Below, piece after piece: positions 6,627 through 13,139 of a stretch of DNA of 20,650 nt. The DNA lies in the NCBI GenBank assembly GCA_035513275.1, contig DATKCJ010000112.1, forward strand, positions 1 to 20,650. Reading direction: 5' to 3'. Origin of the DNA: DATKCJ01 sp035513275 (GTDB lineage Bacteria > Verrucomicrobiota > Verrucomicrobiia > Opitutales > Opitutaceae). Position 1 is the first letter of the stretch. Each line of letters starts with the position of its first letter. A program made the translations under genes and the position numbers. The notes beneath the pieces were generated by a model that saw only the letters and a program-made list of their open reading frames with translations, ran no database searches and was not told the origin of the DNA.

Positions 6627-7313
6627 TCAGGGTTCGCTGAAGGAAATGTTGTCGGGGACTCCCGCCGCTGTGTTGAAGCGGACGATTTCATACCGCCAGG
6701 AGCCGTCTGGCATCGCGCCCCATTTTGGATACTTGACCGTGCCGTTGCTCGCGAGCGGACCGAATAAGCCTCCGGTCTCGCTATCCCACGAGCCGAACTG
6801 CATCGGCTCGCCGCGCTGGTTGAGCACGAACCAGTTCAAACGCTTGCCATCCGCGCGGAAGACCTCGAGTCGGTGGGTGCCGACGGCGCGCGGGGTGAGA
6901 TCGGGATCGCCCTTCGCGAGCCGGTGGAGCGTGCGGTAGATGTTTGCCTCCCACCAGCGGCGGTCGTTCTCGACCTGCTCGGGTGTCATCGCGGACACCT
7001 CGCCACCGCGCGCGCGCCAGCCCTTGCCGTCCGCGATTGCACGTTTGCTGTCGAGCTGCGCGTTCTTCGCCTCGAAGCGCACGCGAGGTGCGGTGAAGTC
7101 GTTCCAGATCTTGTTCGTGAACGGGTCCGCGATGCCGAGGTCGTCATGCACGGCCTCGACATGGGCGAACTTCACATGCGCCCACGCGGCTCGCCCACCC
7201 ATCGCGTTCAGGAAGCGCTCGACACGAGCCTCGGCGGTTTCGGAAGGCTCCTGTGCGTGGAGCGGAATGAGCATGAGCGCGCAAAATAGAAACAACGTGC
7301 GAATGGTCTTCAT
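6627..7313 (-). CDS. Hypothetical exported protein
   Basis: A 228-residue protein of unrecognised family. Residues 1-20 (MKTIRTLFLFCALMLIPLHA) form a clear signal peptide with a plausible cleavage at AHA/Q-like LHA-QE; there is no lipobox cysteine. The mature part is soluble and aromatic-rich. A helix FLNAMGGRAAWAHVKF is followed by strand-like segments such as PRVRFEAKNAQL, THRLEVFRADGKRLNWFVL and GEPMQFGSW. This layout reminds me of LolA/lipoprotein-carrier-like or DUF-type periplasmic proteins, but I cannot assign it. The ATG at 7313 starts the signal peptide; the sequence before it is CCCCCCA, without a ribosome-binding site. The stop is separated from the next ATG (YCII protein) by one base, so the two are very likely co-expressed and act outside the cytoplasm. 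Confidence 0.85.
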   Translation of the reverse strand: MKTIRTLFLFCALMLIPLHAQEPSETAEARVERFLNAMGGRAAWAHVKFAHVEAVHDDLGIADPFTNKIWNDFTAPRVRFEAKNAQLDSKRAIADGKGWRARGGEVSAMTPEQVENDRRWWEANIYRTLHRLAKGDPDLTPRAVGTHRLEVFRADGKRLNWFVLNQRGEPMQFGSWDSETGGLFGPLASNGTVKYPKWGAMPDGSWRYEIVRFNTAAGVPDNISFSEP

Positions 7314-7360
7314 TGGGGGGATCTAGATGTCTGGCTCGTTCTCATCCTCCTAATCTTAAT

Positions 7361-7382
7361 CGTTCGCTCGGTGTGGCGAACG
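7361..7382 (-). terminator. Hairpin downstream of the 7437-9851 permease
   Basis: CGTTCGC (7361-7367) and GCGAACG (7376-7382) make a perfect 7-bp stem with an 8-nt loop, 54 bp past the permease stop codon. On the minus strand it is followed by ATTAAGATTA, which is A/T-rich but not a T-run. It could be a weak terminator or a boundary before the exported-protein pair. Confidence 0.35.
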
Positions 7383-7436
7383 CGAGGAGATGAGGAACGG
7401 AGGGGATTACGAGAACGATCAGGTGAACGAGAATGA

Positions 7437-9851
7437 CTATTCGGAGCGGAGCGCTTCGATGGGATTCACTCCGGCGGCGCGGCGCGCGGGGAGGAGACAG
7501 GCGAGGACGGCGACGCCAAGCAGTGCAATCGCGACGGCGCCGAGCGCCACCGGATCGCGCGCGGTGACACCGTAAAGCTTGGACTCGATGAATCGGCCGG
7601 TGAGCAGTGCTAGCACCATTCCGACGACGAGACCCGTGGCGACAATGCCCACTCCCTGGCGCACCACCATTCGCACGATGCCGGCGGCATTCGCACCGAG
7701 TGCCATGCGCAGGCCGATTTCGCGGGTGCGGCTGGCGACGCCGTGGCTGAGCACGCCGTAGAGCCCGATCACTGCGAGCAGGAACGCCGTCGAGCCATAC
7801 GTGGACGCGAGGACGGTCCAGAAACGTTCGTCGCTAGTCTGGAAATCCAGCGCTTGCTCCATCGTGTCGATCCAGTGTAGCGCGACCGTCGCATCGCGTG
7901 CGACGACTACGCGTCGCACCGGATCGATGAGCGAGCGTGGATCGACCGTCGTGTCAAACAACGCACCGCGCGAGATTTGCGGAAACTGCGTCATCGAGAG
8001 AAAGAGATCGTAACCGCTGGGACTGCGATCGCGCTGGCCGTTCCAGCGCGCATCGGCGACCACTCCGACGACAACCACCTCGGTGTTTTCAAAAACGATC
8101 GTAGCGCCAAGCGCGTCGCCGTTCGGGGCCACGCGACGCGCGAGTGATTCGCTCACGAGGGCGACCGCCTGGCCGCCGTGGCGATCCTCCGGGCCGAACA
8201 TGCGACCGGCGCGAAGCGGCACACGCAGGATCTCGAGCGTTTCGTTCGTTGTGAACCGCTGGTTCACCTCGAGTGTCCCGGTCGCGGTGCCGAAGTCGCC
8301 GCCCTTGAGGCCGATCTCGGTTTCGTTCGCGTCGTAGGGCGGCACGGTGGGCGACATATAGCCGATGCGACGCACGCCGGGCAGTTCGCGCAGCTCGATG
8401 TCGAGTGAGCGGAAGAATGTCTCCTGTGATTCAGGTGTGGCGTAGCTGTCACGCTGTGCGGAGATCTGGTAACGGAGCAGATTCTCGGTGCGGTAGCCGA
8501 AATCCGCGAAGCGGAGTTTCTCGTAGCTGCGCAAAAAGAGCGCGGCACCGGCGAGCAGCGAGACGGCGAGAGCGGTCTGCCCGACTACGAGCCATCGTCC
8601 CGAGCGGCCCTGCAGCGCGCTGGCGGCGAGGCCGCGCCCGCCCGCACGAAGCGCCGAGGCGGCGTTGAGGCGTGAGGCGAGCAACGCAGGCAAAAGGCCG
8701 AAGCAAATCCCCGTGAGCCCGACGACGAGCAGGCAAAGTGCGAGCGGCCCCGCTCCGAATGTCACCGCCATCTGCGCAGGCACCGCCGGACCGGCGACGC
8801 GGGTGAACACATCGCTGAGCCACATTGCGAGCAGGATGCCGAGACCGCCGCCTGCGATTGCGAGCACCGCGCTCTCGGCAAACATCAGGCGCAATAACTG
8901 CCGACGGCCAGCGCCGAGCGCGAGGCGCACGGCGAGCTCGCGCTCGCGCGTGACGAGGCGCGCAAGCATGAGGATGGCCACATTGCCGCAGCCGATCACG
9001 AGCAGGAAGAGCGAGCCCACGAGCATCATCAGCAGACCCGGGCGAAACTGCGCGCGCCATTTGTCGCCGAGCGGAATCAGCGTCGCGTCGAGTCCGCCGT
9101 TTGACTCCGGATGCGCCTTCACGAGTTGCGACAGGATCCCGCGCACCTCGGCCTCCGCCTGATCGCGGTCCGTGTCGGAGTTGAGACGACCGAAGACGAG
9201 CGTCGTCCGCTCACCACGCTCGGTGTGCATTGCGGGGTGGATGTGCTGCTTCTCGGCGAGCCAGTAATCCGTGCCCTCATCTTCCGCGAGGCCGATGAAA
9301 CTCGGCGGCATGACGCCGACGAGGACCATCGGGCCGTTGCGCGTGCGAATCGGAGTGCCGATCAACGCAGCGTCTGCGGCATAGCGCGTGGTCCACAAGC
9401 GGTGCGAAAGAACGATCGCGCGCTCGCCGGTTCCCGCAAATTCCTCATCGGTGAACCAACGCCCTAGCAACGGCTGGAGGCCAAGCGCGCGGAAATATCC
9501 CGACGTCACTGTTTCGCCGCGCAACCGCTCGGCACCGCCCGGCGTGAGCGCCACGAGCCGCGTGACAGTCGCGCCCTCGAGAAGTTCGAAGCTGCGGGTC
9601 GACTCGCGCAGATCGGAGAAGTTGGGATACGAGAGATACGAGCGGCCACCCATCGAGCGGTCGCGATTCGGCTCCAGCAGGACGAGTCGCTCCACCGTGG
9701 GAAACGGCAGTGGCCGCAGCAACAGACTGTGCACAAACGTGAGCACGGTCGACGCCCCGCCGACTGAGATCGCGATGCAGGCAAGCAGCGCGATGGTGAG
9801 TCGCGGCGATTTGAGCCAGGTTCGGAACGCAAGTGTGAGATCGGTGAGCAT
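7437..9851 (-). CDS. ADOP-type ABC transporter permease, divergent member
   Basis: An 804-residue double MacB_PCD/FtsX permease of the inner membrane. The order is membrane segment 1 (about 18-42), periplasmic domain 1, FtsX block 1 (about 275-395, including GCGNVAILMLARLVTRERE), a linking segment, periplasmic domain 2, and FtsX block 2 (about 685-795, RTREIGLRMALGA). It departs from its neighbours at conserved spots. The usual GIGxNTAMF after the first helix is ISVGGASTVLTF, and the C-terminus is ARRAAGVNPIEALRSE instead of VDPxTALRAE. No ATP-binding motifs are present. The ATG at 9851 gives the family-like start MLTDLTLAFRTWLKSP and is preceded by CCTCACTTTCCC. The gene follows a small exported NTF2-like protein by 42 bp, so those two probably share a transcript. 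Substrate and partner ATPase unknown. Confidence 0.95.
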   Translation of the reverse strand: MLTDLTLAFRTWLKSPRLTIALLACIAISVGGASTVLTFVHSLLLRPLPFPTVERLVLLEPNRDRSMGGRSYLSYPNFSDLRESTRSFELLEGATVTRLVALTPGGAERLRGETVTSGYFRALGLQPLLGRWFTDEEFAGTGERAIVLSHRLWTTRYAADAALIGTPIRTRNGPMVLVGVMPPSFIGLAEDEGTDYWLAEKQHIHPAMHTERGERTTLVFGRLNSDTDRDQAEAEVRGILSQLVKAHPESNGGLDATLIPLGDKWRAQFRPGLLMMLVGSLFLLVIGCGNVAILMLARLVTRERELAVRLALGAGRRQLLRLMFAESAVLAIAGGGLGILLAMWLSDVFTRVAGPAVPAQMAVTFGAGPLALCLLVVGLTGICFGLLPALLASRLNAASALRAGGRGLAASALQGRSGRWLVVGQTALAVSLLAGAALFLRSYEKLRFADFGYRTENLLRYQISAQRDSYATPESQETFFRSLDIELRELPGVRRIGYMSPTVPPYDANETEIGLKGGDFGTATGTLEVNQRFTTNETLEILRVPLRAGRMFGPEDRHGGQAVALVSESLARRVAPNGDALGATIVFENTEVVVVGVVADARWNGQRDRSPSGYDLFLSMTQFPQISRGALFDTTVDPRSLIDPVRRVVVARDATVALHWIDTMEQALDFQTSDERFWTVLASTYGSTAFLLAVIGLYGVLSHGVASRTREIGLRMALGANAAGIVRMVVRQGVGIVATGLVVGMVLALLTGRFIESKLYGVTARDPVALGAVAIALLGVAVLACLLPARRAAGVNPIEALRSE

Positions 9852-9893
9852 GGGAAAGTGAGGGTGGAGCGAAGTTTGCGCGGGCGATTCAAG

Positions 9894-10361
9894 TCAGAAT
9901 CGGTTGACGCCTTGGAAGTCATCCCAAGCGAGTTCCGACTCGCGGAAATATTCGCGCCAGTGGGCGATTCTGCCGTCGCGCAGTTTGATCGAAGTCATGC
10001 CGTGCGCGCGTCCGCCGGGCCACTCGAACGTAAACTCACCGGCGCCGGTCTGGGTGGTTTCGTTGAAACTGATGTGATGCCACGTCATCCGCATCCAGTC
10101 TTTGCGGCCCGCCTCGCCGCCGAAGAACTCGAAGAGCTCGCGGCGTCCGCGATAGACCTGCCTGTCGGGCGGTTCGGTGTAGATCGCGTCCTCGTGAAAC
10201 GCGTCTGCGGCGCGTCGCGCGTCGTTTGCATTCCATCCGGTCGCAACCTCGGAAAGCAGCGCGGTGAAGCCGGCGAGATCCATGGTCGGCGCGCCCTGCG
10301 TGGAATAGGCGGCGTGTAGGAGCGAAATCGCAAGAAAGGCGGCGAGGGCGACGGATTTCAT
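9894..10361 (-). CDS. Exported SnoaL/NTF2-like protein
   Basis: A 155-residue protein with an N-terminal signal peptide at about residues 1-25 (MKSVALAAFLAISLLHAAYS), then a SnoaL-like (NTF2 superfamily) domain at about 30-145. Typical features are the helix-turn WNANDARRAADAFHEDAIYTEP, the strand-forming segment GRRELFEFFGGE, and the late strand pair MTSIKLRDGRIAHWREYF, a characteristic ending of SnoaL-like proteins. Such domains form a cone-shaped pocket that binds small hydrophobic ligands, sometimes with isomerase or cyclase activity; the role here is unknown. The ATG at 10361 was chosen because it begins the signal peptide; the longer reading adds 20 residues encoded by GGAGTTC-type repeats. 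It is followed after 42 bp by the permease at 7437-9851, which suggests an extracytoplasmic role linked to that transporter. Confidence 0.87.
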   Translation of the reverse strand: MKSVALAAFLAISLLHAAYSTQGAPTMDLAGFTALLSEVATGWNANDARRAADAFHEDAIYTEPPDRQVYRGRRELFEFFGGEAGRKDWMRMTWHHISFNETTQTGAGEFTFEWPGGRAHGMTSIKLRDGRIAHWREYFRESELAWDDFQGVNRF

Positions 10362-10380
10362 TGGAAGTGAGAGGTTGCGG

Positions 10381-10412
10381 GAATCGGAGTTCGGAGATGG
10401 GAGTTCGAGTCT
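10381..10412. repeat. GGAGTTC-type heptamer repeat (copy 1)
   Basis: Imperfect tandem heptamers of GGAGTTC and GGAGATG type in the spacer between a permease and the SnoaL-like gene. The same units recur at 13048-13095 and 18126-18159, in spacers of this window only beside permease genes. Confidence 0.7.
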
Positions 10413-10424
10413 CGCGCTCAAGAA

Positions 10425-10454
10425 TTTTCGATTTTGGATTTTCGATTTTCGATT
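10425..10454. repeat. TTTTCGA-type heptamer repeat module (copy 2)
   Basis: A 30-bp module of four heptamers, one substitution away from the copies at 781-810 and 15580-15609. It lies directly downstream of the GGAGTTC repeat on the plus strand, the same neighbour order as at 18126-18190. Confidence 0.85.
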
Positions 10455-10505
10455 GAATCGGAAGTCGGACTTTTCCCGCGGATTACGCGGATTGTCGCGG
10501 TTTCT

Positions 10506-10577
10506 GAGTCTCTTGGTCTTTTCGTCCCTTAGTCCGTGGGTCTCTTGGTCCTGTGGTCAGTGGTCTTGTGGTCTCTC
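10506..10577. repeat. GTGGTC/TTGGTC tract (copy 1)
   Basis: A degenerate tandem tract of TTGGTC, GTGGTC and TTAGTCC units. The segment 10548-10573 matches 18271-18296 at 23 of 26 positions, and CCCTTAGTCC also occurs in both. Both copies sit next to the 3' end of a permease gene. Confidence 0.7.
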
Positions 10578-10579
10578 AT

Positions 10580-10610
10580 CCACTTTCACTTTCACTCTCA
10601 CTCTCACTCC
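10580..10610. repeat. TTTCAC/TCTCAC hexamer run at a permease 3' end
   Basis: Five hexamers of CTTTCA or CTCTCA type run into the stop codon of the permease at 10604-13009. On the transcribed strand this is a purine-rich GTGARA run starting at the stop codon. The opposite arm near 10364-10372 is short (GGAAGTGAG), so pairing in this spacer is weaker than at 725-873 or 15540-15674. Confidence 0.65.
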
Positions 10611-13009
10611 GCGCGAAGCGCGGTCATCGGGTCGACCTTGGTGGCGCGGCGCGCGGGGATCAGGCAGGCGAAGAATCCAATCACGCCGAGGAGCGCGGCG
10701 ATTGCGCCGAGCGTGAGCGGGTCGCTGGCGCTCACGCGGTAGAGCAGCGACTGCATCACGCGCGATGCGGAAATCGCAGCGAGCAAGCCCAGCACGAGCC
10801 CGGCGGCGATGATGATGAGATTCTGCCGCAGCACCATCGAGAGCACGTCGCGCCCTGTGGCGCCGAGCGCCATGCGGATCCCGATCTCGCCGGTGCGCTG
10901 GCTCACCGAGTAAGCGACGACGCCGTAGATGCCGACGGCGGAAATCACGAGCGCCACCAGTGAGAACACTGTGATCAGCAGCATCGCGAATCGCTGCCGC
11001 GAGATCGAGCCGGCGAGGATGTCGGTGAGGAGCCGGATGCTCGAGACAGGCTGGGCAGGATCGACGGCGAACACCTGGGCACGGATCGACTTCTGAAGCG
11101 CCGCGGGATCGCCCGAGGTGCGGATCACAGCCGTGAGGCCGCCGAAGGGATTCTGTGCAAACGGATCGTATGCCTGCGCAGTCGTGTCGGAGTCGATGCC
11201 GTATTGCTTCACGTCGGAGACGATGCCGACGATCTCGCGGAATGACTCGGGCCCGTTCTGGATGTAGATGCGCTTCCCGATGGGATCCTCGCCGGGAAAG
11301 TGCATTCGTGCGAACGTCTCGTTGATCAGTGCGACGCGCGGTGCTTCCGCCGTGTCTTGCACGCTGAATCCGCGGCCGCGGACGATCCGGATGCCCATCG
11401 CCCGGAAATATCCGGGCGAAACCGCGTAGTAGTTCGTGCTTGGCAGGTCGCTCGGCGCGATCTCAGGCCGGCCCTCGATCACAAACGTGAGCACCCAGTC
11501 GCCGACCAGCGGCAGCGTGTGCGTTATGCCAGCTTCGACGACTCCGGGCAATTCGCGCACGCGCGCGACAAGGCTGTCGGCAAACTGCTGCTGCTTTTCG
11601 GGCGTGTCGTATTTGCGATCGGGCAGCGAGAGATTGACGACAGTCGCATTTGTCGGGTCAAAACCCGGGTCGACGCCCGAGAGGTTCATGTAGCTTCGCA
11701 CAAGCAGTCCCGCGCCAGTCAGCAGGAGCAGCGCGAGCGCGACCTCGGCGATGACGAGTCCCTGGCGGAACCAGCGGCGACCGCCTTCGGTCGAGCCGCG
11801 CGAGCCCTCCTTGAGCGTCTCGTTGAGGCGATGGCCCGTGGCTAGCCATGCGGGTGCGGCGCCAAACACGATTCCGGTGAGGAGGCTGAGCGCGAACGCG
11901 AAGCCTAGTGCGCCACCGTCGATCCCAAGTTCACTGGCGCGGGGCAGATTCGCCGGGGCGAATGCGAGAAGCACGTCGAGGCCCCAGTTGGCGAAGAGCA
12001 CGCCTGCCGCGCCGCCGAGAAGCGCGAGCACAACACTCTCGGTGAGCAGTTGTCGCACGATGCGCCAGCGGCCCGCGCCCATCGCCGAACGGATTGAGAT
12101 CTCGCGCATGCGACTGTTGGCGCGCGCGAGGAGAAGGTTCGCGACGTTCGCGCAAGCGATCAGCAGCACGCACGCGACAGCGCCCAGCAGCGTCCACAAG
12201 ACGAGCCGCACATCGCGCACCATGTAGTCGGGCAGCACGAAGACGGAGACGCCCCAGCCCTTGTTCGTGTCGGGATACTCGGTCGCGAGCTGCGCGGCGA
12301 TGACGTTCATCTCCGACTGTGCCTGCTCGATCGTGACGCCGGGCTTCAGGCGGCCGACGGCGTTGATGTAGTGCGCGCCGCGGTTGCTGTTGGAAATTTC
12401 TTCGTCGGGGAACGCCATCGGCGTCCACAGGTCGATCGGCGTGACCGTGGCGCCCGAGAAATCCTGCGGCATGATGCCGATGATCGTGTGAGGATTGCCG
12501 TTGAGCTCGATCGAGCGGCCGAGTGTGTCGGGCGCGCCGCCAAACTGCCGCTGCCAGAACACGTGGCTGAGGATCGCGACCTGGCCGCCGGCGGGCGTGT
12601 CCTCCTCGGGTAGAAAATCCCGGCCCTGCAGCGGCGCGACGCCGAACACGGTGAAGTGCTCCGCGGTCACGCGCAGGCCGACCAGCCGCATGGGCTCGCC
12701 CTCTCCCGTGAGGTTGTAGCTCTGGCCGCGGTAGGCGGCGAGCGACTCGAACGACGCCGAGGTTTTCTTCCAGTCGACGAAGTTCGGCGGCGCGATCGAG
12801 AACGTCGGAAACTGCGGCGGCTGGCTCTCGAGAAGCCGCACGATCCGGTCTGGCTCGTGAAGCGCGAGCGGACGGAGCAGCACGCCGTTGACGACAGAAA
12901 AAATCGCGGTGTTCGAGCCGATGCCGAGCCCGAGCGTGAGTACGGCGACGACCGTGAACCCGGGCGACTTGATGAGAAGACGGAGGGCCAGGCGGAGGTC
13001 TGCGATCAC
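10604..13009 (-). CDS. ADOP-type ABC transporter permease (double MacB_PCD/FtsX)
   Basis: An 801-residue inner-membrane permease with the canonical ADOP layout: helix 1 with LGLGIGSNTAIFSVVNG (about 18-42), periplasmic MacB_PCD domain 1, FtsX block 1 (about 270-395, ACANVANLLLARANSRMREISIRSAMGAG), a linking helix near 420-440, periplasmic domain 2 (PGEDPIGKRIY, EIVGIVSDV), and FtsX block 2 (about 680-795, RTGEIGIRMALGA), ending ARRATKVDPMTALRAE. No Walker motifs are present. The start is a GTG at 13009, chosen because it yields the family N-terminus MIADLRLALRLLIKSPGFT; there is no in-frame ATG nearby at the right place and no Shine-Dalgarno sequence. It is the fourth of four consecutive permeases, 130 bp behind the 13140-15536 gene, and is followed after 242 bp by the SnoaL-like gene. 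Substrate unknown. Confidence 0.96.
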   Translation of the reverse strand: MIADLRLALRLLIKSPGFTVVAVLTLGLGIGSNTAIFSVVNGVLLRPLALHEPDRIVRLLESQPPQFPTFSIAPPNFVDWKKTSASFESLAAYRGQSYNLTGEGEPMRLVGLRVTAEHFTVFGVAPLQGRDFLPEEDTPAGGQVAILSHVFWQRQFGGAPDTLGRSIELNGNPHTIIGIMPQDFSGATVTPIDLWTPMAFPDEEISNSNRGAHYINAVGRLKPGVTIEQAQSEMNVIAAQLATEYPDTNKGWGVSVFVLPDYMVRDVRLVLWTLLGAVACVLLIACANVANLLLARANSRMREISIRSAMGAGRWRIVRQLLTESVVLALLGGAAGVLFANWGLDVLLAFAPANLPRASELGIDGGALGFAFALSLLTGIVFGAAPAWLATGHRLNETLKEGSRGSTEGGRRWFRQGLVIAEVALALLLLTGAGLLVRSYMNLSGVDPGFDPTNATVVNLSLPDRKYDTPEKQQQFADSLVARVRELPGVVEAGITHTLPLVGDWVLTFVIEGRPEIAPSDLPSTNYYAVSPGYFRAMGIRIVRGRGFSVQDTAEAPRVALINETFARMHFPGEDPIGKRIYIQNGPESFREIVGIVSDVKQYGIDSDTTAQAYDPFAQNPFGGLTAVIRTSGDPAALQKSIRAQVFAVDPAQPVSSIRLLTDILAGSISRQRFAMLLITVFSLVALVISAVGIYGVVAYSVSQRTGEIGIRMALGATGRDVLSMVLRQNLIIIAAGLVLGLLAAISASRVMQSLLYRVSASDPLTLGAIAALLGVIGFFACLIPARRATKVDPMTALRAE

Positions 13010-13016
13010 AATTGTC

Positions 13017-13124
13017 GAAGTTGGAAGTTCAAGTTGAGGGCGGAAATCGGAGTTCGGAGTTCGGAGTTTGGAGATCGGAGTTCGGGGAGTTCGGAATGTT
13101 GGACTTCAACTTTTGACTTCAACT
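13017..13124. repeat. Spacer with GAAGTT-type arms and GGAGTTC heptamers
   Basis: The 130-bp spacer is nearly all simple repeat. GAAGTT-type units fill 13017-13038, GGAGTTC heptamers fill 13048-13095, and ACTTCAACTT-type units in the opposite sense fill 13101-13124. The outer segments are imperfect inverted repeats of each other. They mirror the GTGARA arms of the other spacers, but with a different hexamer. Confidence 0.65.
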
Positions 13125-13139
13125 CGCGCGGAGCAGGCG

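Noticed and set aside
7310..7345. An 11-codon leader frame preceded by AGGAGG whose TGA overlaps the ATG of the 6627-7313 gene
   Set aside because: The AGGAGG abuts the ATG with zero spacing, too close for normal initiation, and the peptide (MRTSQTSRSPQ) has no recognisable attenuator feature. The ATGA overlap is noted but could be chance.
13048..13095. CRISPR-like array
   Set aside because: The repeats are adjacent 7-mers without unique spacers of uniform length, and no cas gene is nearby.
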